Of a stretch of DNA of 64,000 nt, positions 8,963 to 18,153 are shown in pieces. The stretch lies in contig JADYZZ010000059.1 in the NCBI GenBank assembly GCA_020852865.1, forward strand, positions 1 to 64,000, written 5' to 3'. A program made the translations under genes and the position numbers. The notes beneath the pieces are model-generated. The model did no database searches. It was not told the DNA's origin and worked only from the letters and a program-made list of their open reading frames with translations. The stretch comes from Rubrivivax sp. (GTDB lineage Bacteria > Pseudomonadota > Gammaproteobacteria > Burkholderiales > Burkholderiaceae_C). The number at the start of each line of letters is the position of its first letter. Positions within the stretch are counted from its first letter, which is position 1.

Positions 8963-10165
8963 TCAAAGCCAGCCGTACATCATCTGGCGCGCCAGGCGCG
9001 CCTTGAGCGGCGCCGCGGCTTCCAGCGCCGCGAGCGCGAGTCCGCGCAGCGCGGCCGCGCCCGGCCACTGCCAGGTGAAGCTGCGGGCCAGGACGTCGGT
9101 GGCGACGATCGCGCTCCAGCGGTCGGGCGCGCGCGCCCAGGCCACGCGGCGCAAGGCGGCGTCGAGGTCGTCGTCCGCGCGCAGGGCCTGCGCCAGGGCC
9201 TGAACGTCGCGCAGGCCGAGGTTCAGGCCCTGGCCGGCCACCGGGTGCAGGGTCTGCGCGGCGTTGCCGATGCGCACGACGCGGCCCTGCACGAGGCTGC
9301 GCTCGGCGTTGAGGCCGAGCGCGAAGGCCCGAAGCGGTGCGAGGCTGCGCACCTGCCCGGCCTGCGCGGGCAGCAGATGGGCGAGCAGGGCCATGCGCCG
9401 GCGCTCGTCGAGCGCGCCCAGCGGATCGTCGTCGCGCGCGACGCACCACACGAGCGCGGCGCGGCGCAGCCCGGGCGCGAGCTCGCCGCGCGGCGCCAGC
9501 GGCAGCAGCGCCAGCGGCCCGCCGGGCGTGAAGCGCTCGAAGGCCACTCCGGCGACGCCGCCTTCGAGCGTGACTTCGCCGACCCAGGCCGTCTGCGCGT
9601 AGTCGCGCACCAGGGTCTTGCGCGCCTGCTCGCCGAAGACGCCGCCTTCGGCGACGACGGCCAGCTCGAAGGTCTCGGCGACGCCGGCATCGACCTCGAC
9701 GCCGCCGGGCACCGGCTTCAAGGCGGCCACCGGCGTGCCGAACCGCGCACCCAGACGCTGCGGTTCGGCGGCCACGGCGGCCAGCCAGGCGTGCTGCAGG
9801 GCTGCGAGCAACGCGCCATAGCCGAGGACGGCGCCGAGCTGCGGCACGCCGAGCGCCTGCGCCGAGAGCAGCACCTCGGGCTGCGCAGCGCGGCCGGGGA
9901 ATGCCGGGGCGCTCTGCGAGACGCGCACCTCGGCGATCGGCGCGGCGGCCTGCGCGAGCGCGCCCGGCCACAGCCCGAGGCGCTCGAGGAACAGCAGGCT
10001 GCCCAGCGCCAGCGCCAGCGCGCGCGGATCGCCGGCGACGTCGCGCTCGGCCGGCCGCGCATCGAACACCGTGATGGCCGCCTGCGGCAGCAGGCTGCGC
10101 GCATGCAGGGCCAGGGCCAGGCCGACCGGCCCGGCGCCGACGACGGCGACGCGACAGCGGCTCAT
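8963..10165 (-). CDS. FAD-dependent ubiquinone biosynthesis hydroxylase, UbiH/Coq6 family
   Basis: The product (400 residues) is a class A flavoprotein monooxygenase expected to hydroxylate an aromatic ring in ubiquinone biosynthesis. The N-terminal dinucleotide fold is VVGAGPVGLALALHARS, and the FAD ribityl-binding motif with the family signature is GNAAQTLHPVAGQGLNLGLRD. These place it among UbiH/UbiF/UbiI proteins, but I cannot tell which ring position it modifies, so no symbol is given. It starts with an ATG at 10165 and is divergent from the SPFH gene, with 89 bases between starts. Its 3' end faces the nitrilase gene. Confidence 0.88.
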   Translation of the reverse strand: MSRCRVAVVGAGPVGLALALHARSLLPQAAITVFDARPAERDVAGDPRALALALGSLLFLERLGLWPGALAQAAAPIAEVRVSQSAPAFPGRAAQPEVLLSAQALGVPQLGAVLGYGALLAALQHAWLAAVAAEPQRLGARFGTPVAALKPVPGGVEVDAGVAETFELAVVAEGGVFGEQARKTLVRDYAQTAWVGEVTLEGGVAGVAFERFTPGGPLALLPLAPRGELAPGLRRAALVWCVARDDDPLGALDERRRMALLAHLLPAQAGQVRSLAPLRAFALGLNAERSLVQGRVVRIGNAAQTLHPVAGQGLNLGLRDVQALAQALRADDDLDAALRRVAWARAPDRWSAIVATDVLARSFTWQWPGAAALRGLALAALEAAAPLKARLARQMMYGWL

Positions 10166-10212
10166 CGCACGCGCATGGGGCCTGAGCCTGCGGAGATCGG
10201 AATCACGCCGCG

Positions 10213-10218
10213 TATTAT
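10213..10218 (+). promoter_or_regulatory. Possible -10 element of the SPFH operon
   Basis: TATTAT lies 37 bases ahead of the ATG at 10255 in an otherwise GC-rich gap. No good -35 hexamer is seen at 17 bases upstream. A GGGGAGA sequence about 6 bases before the ATG is the likely ribosome-binding site. Confidence 0.4.
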
Positions 10219-10254
10219 TCGCCGCACCTCGTCAACCCCTGGGGAGAGCGCACC

Positions 10255-11295
10255 ATGGCCCTGATGGACTTCATCAAGAAGCAGTTCATCGACGTCATCG
10301 AGTGGACCGAGTCGGGCGACGGCACGCTCGCGTTCCGCTACCCGATGGCCGACAACGAGATCCAGTACGGCGGCATGCTCACCGTGCGCGAGACGCAGGC
10401 GGCCGTCTTCGTCAACGAGGGCAAGGTGGCCGATGTGTTCGGCCCCGGCCTGTACAAGCTGACGACGCAGACGCTGCCGGTGCTGACCTACCTGAAGAAC
10501 TGGGACAAGCTGTTCCAGAGCCCGTTCAAGAGCGACGTGTTCTTCTTCAGCACGCGCCAGCAGCTCGACCGCCGCTGGGGCACGACGCAGCCGGTGACGA
10601 TCCGCGACAAGGATTTCGGCGCCGTGCGTCTGCGCGCTTTCGGCAACTACGCCTTCCACGTCGCCGACGCCAAGGTGTTCTACGGCGCCGTGAGCGGCAC
10701 GCGCGAGCGCGTCACGCTCGACGACGTCGACGGCCAGCTGCGCGGCCTGATGCTGCAGAACATCAGCAACGCGGTGGCCGCCAGCGGCGTCCCCTTCCTC
10801 GACCTGGCGGCCAACCAGATCGAGTTCGCGCGCCAGCTGCAGGCGGCCAACGCGCCCGAGTTCGCCAAGCTCGGCCTCGCGCTCGACGCGGTGACGGTGC
10901 AGAACGTCAGCCTGCCCGAGGAGCTGCAGAAGATCCTCGACCAGAAGATCGGCATGGGCATGGTCGGCGGCGACATGGGCAAGTTCATGCAGTACCAGAC
11001 GGCGCAGGCGATCCCGAAGTTCGCCGAGGGCGCGGCCGGCGCCGGCGGCGGTGGTGTCGTCGGCGACGCGATGGGTCTGGGCGCCGGAGTCGCCCTCGGC
11101 CAGGTGATGGCGCAGCAGCTCGCCCAGGGGCTGCACGGCGGCGCCGCCGCCGCACAGACCGCGGCGCCGGCGGCGATCCGGCCCGACGAAATCATGGCCA
11201 CGCTCGAGAAACTCGCCGAACTCAAGAGCAAGGGCATCCTCACCGAGGACGAGTTCAGCGCCAAGAAGGCCGAGCTGCTCAGGAAGCTCGCCTGA
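10255..11295 (+). CDS. SPFH-domain protein with C-terminal SHOCT motif (virion-core-like / YdjI-type)
   Basis: The product (346 residues) starts MALMDFIKKQFIDVIEW and has an SPFH (band 7-like) body to about residue 225, including GKVADVFGPGLYKLTTQTLPV and a helical segment ending in LPEELQKILDQKIGMGM. A Gly/Ala-rich linker (about 255-300) is followed by a SHOCT motif, LEKLAELKSKGILTEDEF, at about 316-333. No signal peptide or membrane helix is present, so it is probably a peripheral membrane scaffold. It begins the cluster with DUF4178, DUF350 and an aminopropyltransferase. A membrane-stress role is inferred from the family and context only. Confidence 0.85.
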   Translation: MALMDFIKKQFIDVIEWTESGDGTLAFRYPMADNEIQYGGMLTVRETQAAVFVNEGKVADVFGPGLYKLTTQTLPVLTYLKNWDKLFQSPFKSDVFFFSTRQQLDRRWGTTQPVTIRDKDFGAVRLRAFGNYAFHVADAKVFYGAVSGTRERVTLDDVDGQLRGLMLQNISNAVAASGVPFLDLAANQIEFARQLQAANAPEFAKLGLALDAVTVQNVSLPEELQKILDQKIGMGMVGGDMGKFMQYQTAQAIPKFAEGAAGAGGGGVVGDAMGLGAGVALGQVMAQQLAQGLHGGAAAAQTAAPAAIRPDEIMATLEKLAELKSKGILTEDEFSAKKAELLRKLA

Positions 11296-11376
11296 GAAGA
11301 CGCGCACCGCGCCTGCGATCCCCATCCGCACGGGCTCCGAGCACCGTCCGTTCGCCGTCGGCCGACCGCGCCGCCC

Positions 11377-12984
11377 TTGGCCACCACCCCGCCGCGCGCC
11401 TACCGCGCCGCCTGTCCCAACTGCGGCGCGGCGGTCGAGTTCGCCTCGGCCGCCTCGGCCAGCGCGGTATGCAGCTTCTGCCGCAGCACGCTGGTGCGCG
11501 ACGGCGAGGCCTTGCGGCGCATCGGCACGAGCGCCGAGCTGTTCGACGACCACTCGCCGCTGCGCCTGGGCGCCGGCGGCAAGCGCCAGGGCCTCGCCTT
11601 CACGCTCGTCGGCCGGCTGCAATACGCCTACGAGGGCGGCTCCTGGAACGAGTGGCACGCGCTGTTCGACAACGGCCGCTCGGCCTGGCTGTCGGAGGAC
11701 AACGGCGCGTACGTGCTGGCCTTCGACGCGCCGCTGCCGACCGACGCGCCGGCGCTGGCCGCGCTGCGCGCCGGCCAGCGCGTGCGGGTCGACGGCCGCG
11801 ACTGGGACGTGGCCTCGATCACCCACGCCCGGCTGCACGCCGCCGAGGGCGAGCTGCCGGTGCCGCCGGCCGGCGCAGGCGAGTTCCTCGTCGCCGATCT
11901 GCGCAACAGCGTCGGCGAGGTGGCCACGCTCGACGGCAGCGACCCGGCACGGCCCGTCTGGAGCGTCGGCCGCTCGGTGCTGCTCGGCGAGCTGGCGATG
12001 CAGGGGCTGGCCGAGACGGCCGCCAAGGCGCTTGCCGGCCGCGCCATCGAGTGCCCGAACTGCGGCGCCCCGCTCGAGCCCAGGCTCAGCTCGACCCAGA
12101 GCCTCGTCTGCGGCCAGTGCAAGGCCGTCGTCGACCTCTCGCGCGGCGTCGGCGCCGAGCTTGCGCACTACACGCAGAACAATGCCGGCCCGGGGCGGCG
12201 CGAGCCGCGCATCGCGCTGGGCAAGATGGGCAGGCTGGCCGCGCTCGTGCCGGGTCAGCCGAGCGAGGTCTGGCAGGTCGTGGGCTACCTGGAGCGCTGC
12301 GACATCCCCGACGAGGGCGAAGAGCCGACCTACTGGAGCGAATACCTCCTGTACCACGCAACGCTGGGCTTCTCGTTCCTCGTCGACTCCGAGGACGGCT
12401 GGAGCCGGGTGCAGCCGATCACCGGCGCGCCCAAGGTGCGCGGCGATCGGGCCAAGTACGATGGCGTCGACTACCGGCACCGCGCCAGCTACGACGCCAG
12501 GGTCACCTGGGTGCTGGGCGAGTTCTACTGGCGCGTGCAGCGCGACGAGCGCGCCCGCGTCAGCGACTACGAAGGCGCCGGCAACCAGAGCGCGCAGCGC
12601 CTGTCGTGCGAGCGCACGGCCGGCTTGGGCGGCGACGCCGACGGCGAAGTGGTCTGGTCGGCCGGCAAGGCGCTGCCGGCGTCCGAGGTGGCGCAGGCCT
12701 TCGGGCTGCCGCCGCCGGGCCCCGCCGAGCTCGCGCGCACGCTGGGCCGCTTCAAGCCGGCGGGCGCCGGGCTGCGCACGATCATCTGGATCGTCGTGCT
12801 CATCGTGCTCGTGATGTCGGCGATGGACAGCTGCGACCACGACGAGTGCGCGGATATCAAGTCCACGTTCGGCGCGTCGAGTGCCGAATACCGCCAATGC
12901 GTCGCGCAGCGCGGCTCGGGGACGAGCGGGCGCAGCGGCGGCGGCAGCTTCGGCGGCTGGAGCAGCGGCGGCGGCCACAAGTGA
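11377..12984 (+). CDS. DUF4178 protein with two zinc ribbons and a C-terminal membrane anchor
   Basis: The product (535 residues, TTG start at 11377) carries two zinc ribbons: Cys13/Cys16/Cys32/Cys35 (CPNCG...CSFC) and Cys226/Cys229/Cys245/Cys248 (CPNCG...CGQC). DUF4178-type beta-rich segments around WNEWHALFDNGRSAWL and a second copy around YWSEYLLYH follow each ribbon. One transmembrane helix (about 468-483, TIIWIVVLIVLVMSAM) is followed by a Cys-containing segment (DSCDHDECADIKSTFG) and a Gly/Ser-rich tail. The TTG lacks a clear Shine-Dalgarno sequence, so the start is tentative. It lies 81 bases after the SPFH gene and 26 bases before DUF350. Biochemical function is unknown. Confidence 0.85.
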   Translation: MATTPPRAYRAACPNCGAAVEFASAASASAVCSFCRSTLVRDGEALRRIGTSAELFDDHSPLRLGAGGKRQGLAFTLVGRLQYAYEGGSWNEWHALFDNGRSAWLSEDNGAYVLAFDAPLPTDAPALAALRAGQRVRVDGRDWDVASITHARLHAAEGELPVPPAGAGEFLVADLRNSVGEVATLDGSDPARPVWSVGRSVLLGELAMQGLAETAAKALAGRAIECPNCGAPLEPRLSSTQSLVCGQCKAVVDLSRGVGAELAHYTQNNAGPGRREPRIALGKMGRLAALVPGQPSEVWQVVGYLERCDIPDEGEEPTYWSEYLLYHATLGFSFLVDSEDGWSRVQPITGAPKVRGDRAKYDGVDYRHRASYDARVTWVLGEFYWRVQRDERARVSDYEGAGNQSAQRLSCERTAGLGGDADGEVVWSAGKALPASEVAQAFGLPPPGPAELARTLGRFKPAGAGLRTIIWIVVLIVLVMSAMDSCDHDECADIKSTFGASSAEYRQCVAQRGSGTSGRSGGGSFGGWSSGGGHK

Positions 12985-13010
12985 AAGCGCAACAACCCTG
13001 GAGGTGACCC

Positions 13011-13235
13011 ATGCTGGGAATCGAATGGCTCAAGCCGGGCGTGCTCATCGGCTCGCTCGTGTACGCGCTGATGGGCGTCGTGATCTTCTGGCTGTGCTTC
13101 GTCGTCGTCGACAAGCTCACGCCCTACCACCTGTGGGACGAGATCGTCGAGAAGAAGAACGTGGCGCTGGCGATCGTCGTCGGCTCGATGTGCATCGCCA
13201 TCGGACTCATCGTCTCGGCGGCGGTGCACGGCTAG
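13011..13235 (+). CDS. DUF350 family small membrane protein
   Basis: The product has 74 residues and two predicted transmembrane helices, IGSLVYALMGVVIFWLCFVVV and NVALAIVVGSMCIAIGLIVS, separated by a charged loop with WDEIVEKKN. This is a single DUF350 (YjfL-type) unit; many relatives carry duplicated units. GGAGGTGA lies just ahead of the ATG. The gene ends 4 bases before the aminopropyltransferase ATG, so the two are almost certainly co-translated. DUF350 proteins are uncharacterised integral membrane proteins. Confidence 0.9.
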   Translation: MLGIEWLKPGVLIGSLVYALMGVVIFWLCFVVVDKLTPYHLWDEIVEKKNVALAIVVGSMCIAIGLIVSAAVHG

Positions 13236-13239
13236 CGTG

Positions 13240-14856
13240 ATGGCCGAGCCGGCAGCGCCGGCCGCTGCCGCCGAGCCGGGCGACGGCAGCGCGGCGCAGG
13301 GCGCTCGCGCCGAGGTCTCGCCGGCCGAGCTGGCGCTGCTGGCCTCGGTGTTCGTCGTCGCCGCCTGCGGCCTGGTGTACGAGCTGGCCGCCGGGGCGCT
13401 GGCCAGCTACCTGCTCGGCGACTCGGTGCTGCAGTTCAGTACCGTCATCGGCGCGTACCTGTTCGCGATGGGCATCGGCTCCTGGGCCAGCCGCTACCTC
13501 AGGCGCCGGCTGGTGGCGCAGTTCCTGCGCATCGAGCTGCTCGTGGGCCTGGTCGGCGGGCTGATGCCGGCGGCGCTGTTCGTCGCGCACAGCGTGCTGC
13601 CGGCCGGGCATGGCGCGGGCTTTCGCGTGCTGCTGTACGGCCTGGTGACGATCGTCGGCGTGCTCGTCGGCCTCGAGATCCCGCTCGTGATGCGCATCCT
13701 GCGGCGCCACTTCGGCGCGCGCTGGGCGCTGGCCGAGCTGGTGTCGCAGGTGCTGACCTTCGACTACCTGGGCGCGCTCGTCGTCGCGGTGGCGTTTCCG
13801 CTGCTGTTCGTACCGCATCTCGGTCTGGTGCGCACGGGCCTGTTCTTCGGCCTGCTCAACGCGGCGGTGGCGGTGTGGGCGCTGTGGCTGTTCCGCGCCG
13901 AACTGCGCCCCTGGCGCGCCCACGCCCTGGCCTGCGCCGCGGTGCTGGGCGTGCTCGGCCTGGCGATGGCCGCGGCCGGGCGCCTCACGACCTGGGCCGA
14001 GGACCAGTTCTACGGCGACTCGATCATCCTGCGTGAGACGAGCGCGTACCAGCGCGTGGTGGTCACCGCCGGGCCTGCCGGCCTGCGCCTGTTCCTCAAC
14101 GGCAACCTGCAATTCCACGCGCGCGACGAGTACCGCTACCACGAGGCGCTGGTGCACCCGGCGCTGGCCGGCTTTGCCGGCGCGCGCGCACCGCGCCGCG
14201 TGCTGGTGCTGGGCGGCGGCGACGGGCTGGCGCTGCGCGAGATCCTGCGCTACACCGGCATCGAGCAGGTGGTGCTGGTGGAGCTGGATCCGCACATCAC
14301 GCGGCTGTTCGCGACCCAGCCGCTGCTCACCGCACTCAACCGCGGCGCGCTCTCCGACCGCCGGGTGCGCATCGTCAACGCCGACGCCTTCACCTGGCTC
14401 GAATCGAACCGCGAGACCTTCGACGTCATCGTCATCGACTTCCCCGACCCGACCAACTTCTCGCTGGGCAAGCTCTACACCACGAGCCTGTACCGGCGTG
14501 CCGACCAGGCGCTCGCCGCCGACGGGTGGATGGTGGTGCAGACGACCTCGCCTTTGGTGGCGCGCAGGAGCTTCTGGACGGTGGTCGCCACGCTCGAGGC
14601 GGTGGGCCTGACGACGACGCCCTACCACGTGCATGTGCCGAGCTTCGGCGAATGGGGCTTCGTGCTCGCCGGGCATCGGCCCTGGCCGGGCCTGCGCACG
14701 CTGCCGCCGGGCCTGCGCTTTCTCACGCCGCAGGGCATGAACGCGATGCTCGACTTCCCGCCCGACATGGCGCGCGTGCCGGCCGAGCCGAACCGTCTTT
14801 CGAACCAGGTGCTGGTGTCGATCTTCGAGGAAGAGTGGGGCAAGGTGACGCATTAG
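13240..14856 (+). CDS. Membrane-fused polyamine aminopropyltransferase (spermidine synthase-like)
   Basis: The product (538 residues) fuses an N-terminal region of about six or seven transmembrane helices (residues about 25-245) to a cytoplasmic aminopropyltransferase domain. The latter has the decarboxylated-SAM-binding motif [12 protein letters not shown] (GGGDG at 325-329), [13 protein letters not shown], and the catalytic region [10 protein letters not shown] with Asp400. It should transfer an aminopropyl group to an amine acceptor; the membrane fusion raises the possibility that the acceptor is membrane-bound. A GTG one codon upstream (13237) is an alternative start. The 3' end probably overlaps the downstream oxidoreductase gene. 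A SpeD homologue at 17657-18031 could supply the aminopropyl donor. Confidence 0.92.
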   Translation: MAEPAAPAAAAEPGDGSAAQGARAEVSPAELALLASVFVVAACGLVYELAAGALASYLLGDSVLQFSTVIGAYLFAMGIGSWASRYLRRRLVAQFLRIELLVGLVGGLMPAALFVAHSVLPAGHGAGFRVLLYGLVTIVGVLVGLEIPLVMRILRRHFGARWALAELVSQVLTFDYLGALVVAVAFPLLFVPHLGLVRTGLFFGLLNAAVAVWALWLFRAELRPWRAHALACAAVLGVLGLAMAAAGRLTTWAEDQFYGDSIILRETSAYQRVVVTAGPAGLRLFLNGNLQFHARDEYRYHEALVHPALAGFAGARAPRRVLVLGGGDGLALREILRYTGIEQVVLVELDPHITRLFATQPLLTALNRGALSDRRVRIVNADAFTWLESNRETFDVIVIDFPDPTNFSLGKLYTTSLYRRADQALAADGWMVVQTTSPLVARRSFWTVVATLEAVGLTTTPYHVHVPSFGEWGFVLAGHRPWPGLRTLPPGLRFLTPQGMNAMLDFPPDMARVPAEPNRLSNQVLVSIFEEEWGKVTH

Positions 14857-16556
14857 GCGCAGCGCGTGCAGCGCGTGCAGCGCGTGCAGCGGGTGCAGCG
14901 CGTGCAGCGGGTGCCGCGGGTGCCGCGGGCGGCCGGCGCCGGTTGCTGCTCGGCGCGGCGGCCGGCGTGGCGGGCAGCGTCGCCTGGCTGGGCGGCTGCG
15001 GCCGCGGCCCGGCGGCGGTGGCGCTGCCGCCGGGCGGCTGGGTCGGCGCCGACGCCGAACGCGGCCACCGCGTGCGCGACGCGGCCGAGCGGCGCCGCGG
15101 CGTCTGGCCCGCGCCGGCACGGCGTGTGGGCGTGCTGATTGCCGGCGCCGGGATCGCCGGGCTGGCAGCGGCGCGCGCCTTCACCCAGCGCGGCATCGAC
15201 GACGTGCACCTGCTCGAGCTCGAAGACGCCGCCGGCGGCCATGCGCGCGGCCATGCCATGGCCGGCATGCCCTGCCCGCTGGGCGCACATTACCTGCCGC
15301 TGCCCGCGCCCGAGTCGACCGAAGTCGCCGCCTGGCTGCACGAAATCGGCCTGCTGCGCCGGGTGCAGGGCCGCAGCCTGCCTGCGGAGCGGCATCTGTG
15401 CCACAGCCCGCAGGAACGCCTGTTCCACGACGGGCATTGGATCGAAGGCCTGCTCGCGCCCGCGGCGCCCGGCTCGCCGCGCCTCGAGCAGTACCGGCGC
15501 TTCGCCGCACGCATCGACGCGCTCGCCCGGCGCAGCGACGGCGGCCGTCGCTTCGCGCTGCCAGCGCATCGCGCCCGCTGGGACGCCGAGTCGGCCGCGC
15601 TCGACGCCACCGCGTTCGCAAGCTGGCTCGCGCGCGAGGGCTTCGACGAGCCCGCGCTGCTCGCCTACCTCGACTACTGCTGCCGCGACGACTACGGCGC
15701 CGGCGCCGACGTCGTCTCGGCCTGGGCCGGGGTGCACTACTTCGCCAGCCGACACGGCTTTCACGCGCCCGGCGAGCCCGAGCGCGAGCGCGACGCCGTC
15801 TTCACCTGGCCCGAAGGCAACGCCTGGCTCGTGCAGCGCCTGGCCGCGCCGCTGGGCGAGCGGCTGCACACCGGTGCGAGCGTGCTCGGCGTGCGCGAGG
15901 AGCGCGCCGGCGTGCAGGTGCTCGTGCGGCACGAAGCCAGCGGCCGCACCGAAAGCTGGTCGGCCGGCATCGTGGTGCTGGCGCTGCCGCTGGCACTGGC
16001 CGCGCGCCTCGTCGACCGCGCGCCCGAGGCGCTGCGCCAGGCCGCTGCGCTGCTGCCCTCGGCACCCTGGCTCGTGGCCAACCTGCAGCTCGACGCGCCG
16101 CTGCTCGAGCGCATCGGCGCGCCGTTGTCCTGGGACAACGTGATCGAGCACGCCGCCGGCACCAGCACCAGCCTGGGCTACGTCGACGCCCTGCACCAGA
16201 GCCTGCGGCCCTACGCCGGCGCCGGCGTGCTGAGCGCGTACCACGCGCTGCCTGCAGCCGAGCGCGCGCCGCTCCTGGCGGCCGACTGGCGCCCCTGGGC
16301 CGAGCGCGTGCTCGCCGACCTCGCGCCGGCGCATCCGGACCTGCGCGCCAAGGTGCGCCGCATCGACCTCATGCGCTGGGGCCACGGCATGGCGGTTCCG
16401 CGGCCCGGTGTGCAGCGCCACCCGGCGCTGCTCGCGTTGCGTGCGGCACGCGGGCGGCTGCGCTACGCGCATTCGGACCTCGCCGGCTGCTCGGTGTTCG
16501 AGGAGGCGTTCACGGCGGGGGCCGAAGTGGCCGGCCGAGCCGACGCGCTGCGCTAA
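14835..16556 (+). CDS. Tat-exported FAD-dependent oxidoreductase / amine oxidase-like lipoprotein
   Basis: The product (573 residues from a GTG at 14835) has a twin-arginine signal [15 protein letters not shown] (Arg34-36) ending in the lipobox-like LGGC (Cys55), so it is probably exported folded and lipid-anchored. The mature part has a dinucleotide fold [17 protein letters not shown], then [13 protein letters not shown], as in flavin amine oxidases and NAD(P)-binding Rossmann proteins. The C-terminal flavin region is [19 protein letters not shown]. No ATG exists in frame near the start; the GTG overlaps the upstream gene by 22 nt behind GAGGAA, and the 9-bp repeats lie inside its n-region. 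A role in oxidising an aminopropylated product is inferred from context. Confidence 0.8.
   Translation: MGQGDALGAARAARAARAAGAARAAGAAGAAGGRRRLLLGAAAGVAGSVAWLGGCGRGPAAVALPPGGWVGADAERGHRVRDAAERRRGVWPAPARRVGVLIAGAGIAGLAAARAFTQRGIDDVHLLELEDAAGGHARGHAMAGMPCPLGAHYLPLPAPESTEVAAWLHEIGLLRRVQGRSLPAERHLCHSPQERLFHDGHWIEGLLAPAAPGSPRLEQYRRFAARIDALARRSDGGRRFALPAHRARWDAESAALDATAFASWLAREGFDEPALLAYLDYCCRDDYGAGADVVSAWAGVHYFASRHGFHAPGEPERERDAVFTWPEGNAWLVQRLAAPLGERLHTGASVLGVREERAGVQVLVRHEASGRTESWSAGIVVLALPLALAARLVDRAPEALRQAAALLPSAPWLVANLQLDAPLLERIGAPLSWDNVIEHAAGTSTSLGYVDALHQSLRPYAGAGVLSAYHALPAAERAPLLAADWRPWAERVLADLAPAHPDLRAKVRRIDLMRWGHGMAVPRPGVQRHPALLALRAARGRLRYAHSDLAGCSVFEEAFTAGAEVAGRADALR
14862..14924 (+). repeat. 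Seven tandem 9-bp repeats at the start of the flavin oxidoreductase gene
   Basis: Units read GCGCGTGCA (three times), GCGGGTGCA, GCGCGTGCA and GCGGGTGCC (twice). The repeat starts 5 bases after the aminopropyltransferase stop. In the oxidoreductase frame it encodes Ala-Ala-Arg or Ala-Ala-Gly units ahead of the Tat motif, so copy-number changes would keep the frame and only change the length of the signal-peptide n-region. Confidence 0.9.
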
Positions 16557-16591
16557 CCTCGCCGCCTCGTCCAACCAAGTCCGCTCGCAGC

Positions 16592-17572
16592 ATGCAGTAC
16601 CGCCGCCTCGGCCGCGCCGGCGTCAGGGTCAGCGCCCTCGCGCTCGGCTCCTGGGTCACCTACCACAACCAGGTCGACACCCGCTCGGCCGTCGAGATGA
16701 TGGCCGCCGCCTACGATGCCGGCGTGAACTTCTTCGACAACGCCGAGGCCTACGCCGGCGGCCGGAGCGAAGAGATCATGGGTGCGGCCCTGAAGCAGCT
16801 CGGCTGGCCGCGCCTGAACTACCTCGTGTCGACGAAGTTCTACTGGGGTCTGGAGCGCAGCGGCGAGGGCGTCAACCGCAAGGACACGCTCAACCGCAAG
16901 TACCTGATGCAGGCCATCGACGGCTCGCTCGAGCGCTTGCAGCTCGAGCATGTCGACCTCGTGTACTGCCACCGCCCCGACCCGCAGACGCCGGTAGAGG
17001 AGACGGCGCGCGCGATGAACGACCTCATCGTGCAGGGCAAGGCGCTGTACTGGGGCACCAGCGAGTGGCCTGCCGACGCCATCCGCGCCGCCTGGGAGCT
17101 GGCCGAGCGCCACGGCTGGCACAAGCCGGTGGTCGAGCAGCCGCAGTACCACCTGTTCCACCGCAGGCGCGTGGAGCTCGAGTACGCGCGCCTGTACGAC
17201 GAGTGCGGCCTCGGCCTCACGACCTGGAGCCCGCTCGCTTCGGGGCTGCTGACGGGCAAGTACCGCAGCGGCATTCCGCAGGGCAGCCGCGGCGCGCTGC
17301 AGACGATGGCCTTCCTGCGCGACGGCCTCACCAGCCCGGCGCGCAACGCGGCGGTGGCGGCGCTCGAGCCGATCGCCGCCGAGCTCGGCGCGACGCCGGC
17401 GCAGCTGGCCATCGCCTGGGCGGCGAGGAACCCGCGCGTGAGCTCGGTCATCACCGGCGCGTCGCAACTGCCCCAGCTCGAGAGCAACCTCGCCGCGGCG
17501 GCGCTGATCGACAAGCTCACGCCCGAGGTGCTGGCACGCATCGACGCCGTCACCGCCGCGCTCGCCGACTGA
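16592..17572 (+). CDS. Aldo/keto reductase (potassium-channel beta-subunit-like)
   Basis: The product (326 residues) is a cytoplasmic NADPH-dependent oxidoreductase with a TIM-barrel fold. The catalytic tetrad is consistent with [11 protein letters not shown] (Asp and Tyr), STKFYWG (Lys) and YCHRPDP (His). The sequence [21 protein letters not shown] and the YWGTSEWPA and [12 protein letters not shown] segments match the Kv-beta/YghZ branch. It follows the flavin oxidoreductase gene after 35 bases on the same strand and may be part of the same transcription unit. Its substrate is unknown. Confidence 0.9.
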   Translation: MQYRRLGRAGVRVSALALGSWVTYHNQVDTRSAVEMMAAAYDAGVNFFDNAEAYAGGRSEEIMGAALKQLGWPRLNYLVSTKFYWGLERSGEGVNRKDTLNRKYLMQAIDGSLERLQLEHVDLVYCHRPDPQTPVEETARAMNDLIVQGKALYWGTSEWPADAIRAAWELAERHGWHKPVVEQPQYHLFHRRRVELEYARLYDECGLGLTTWSPLASGLLTGKYRSGIPQGSRGALQTMAFLRDGLTSPARNAAVAALEPIAAELGATPAQLAIAWAARNPRVSSVITGASQLPQLESNLAAAALIDKLTPEVLARIDAVTAALAD

Positions 17573-17624
17573 GAGCGACCAAGGACGACCCGGGCGCACT
17601 CGGGGCGAGCGACGGCCGCGTCTG

Positions 17625-17645
17625 CCCGGGCCGCATGCGGCCGGG
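17625..17645. terminator. GC-rich hairpin between convergent aldo/keto reductase and speD genes
   Basis: CCCGGGCCGC pairs with GCGGCCGGG around an AT loop, with one bulged G. It sits in the 84-base gap between two convergent genes, a typical place for a bidirectional terminator, but there is no U-tract on either side. Confidence 0.4.
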
Positions 17646-17656
17646 TGGCCGCCGCG

Positions 17657-18031
17657 TCAGTCCCGCGCCGCGACGTCGCCGCGCACGAGCCGGCGCCTTT
17701 CGCTGTGCGCCGGCGCGAAGGCCGCCTCCAGCGCGGCCAGCAGCGCCTCGGCCGCGGCGCTGTTGTCGGCGTCGCGGTTGCACACGTAGACGTCGAGCGT
17801 CACGGCCGCCAGCTCGGGCCAGGTGTGCAGCGCCAGGTGCGACTCGGCCAGCAGCACCATGCCGGTCACGCCGCCGGGCGCGCCGAAGCGGTGGAACAGC
17901 TCGCCCACCGGCGCCAGGCCGGCGGCGCCGACCGCGCGCAGCGCGAGCGCGCGCAGGCGCTCGGCGTCGCTCAGCAGCGCGCTCGCCGCGGCGCAGCCGT
18001 GCAGGTCGGCGGTGAGGTGCAATCCGCGCAT
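17657..18031 (-). CDS. speD: S-adenosylmethionine decarboxylase, bacterial short form (SpeD-like)
   Basis: The product (124 residues) is a pyruvoyl-dependent decarboxylase that makes decarboxylated SAM, the aminopropyl donor for polyamine synthesis. The self-cleaving and catalytic motif AESHLALHTWPE contains Ser64 (pyruvoyl precursor) and His69, and YVCN holds the catalytic Cys84. Length and MRGLHLTADLHGC fit the short class 1B proenzyme family. The ATG at 18031 has only a weak ribosome-binding site. It lies at the end of the SPFH/DUF4178/DUF350/aminopropyltransferase cluster in opposite orientation, which supports a shared pathway. Confidence 0.92.
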   Translation of the reverse strand: MRGLHLTADLHGCAAASALLSDAERLRALALRAVGAAGLAPVGELFHRFGAPGGVTGMVLLAESHLALHTWPELAAVTLDVYVCNRDADNSAAAEALLAALEAAFAPAHSERRRLVRGDVAARD

Positions 18032-18118
18032 GGGATCAGAGCCCGCGAAGACCGAGCGCGCGCCGGCGCTTCATGGCGGCAAGGACCCTCGCGAGAGGAG
18101 CGGATGATAGGCGCGGCC

Positions 18119-18124
18119 TAGAAT
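18119..18124 (+). promoter_or_regulatory. Possible -10 element of tkt
   Basis: TAGAAT lies 29 bases ahead of the transketolase ATG, in the gap after the divergent speD gene. No clear -35 partner is visible. Confidence 0.35.
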
Positions 18125-18153
18125 CGAAGCTCCCCGCCGCACGTGCGCACGCC

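Noticed and set aside
14862..14924. Tandem 9-bp repeats considered as a CRISPR or regulatory array
   Set aside because: There are no spacers, the unit is 9 bp and in frame with the flanking oxidoreductase gene, so it is a coding microsatellite.
14866..15138. Short frame of 90 codons in the repeat region
   Set aside because: It is an alternative reading of the repeats, with no domain; the supported oxidoreductase uses another frame.
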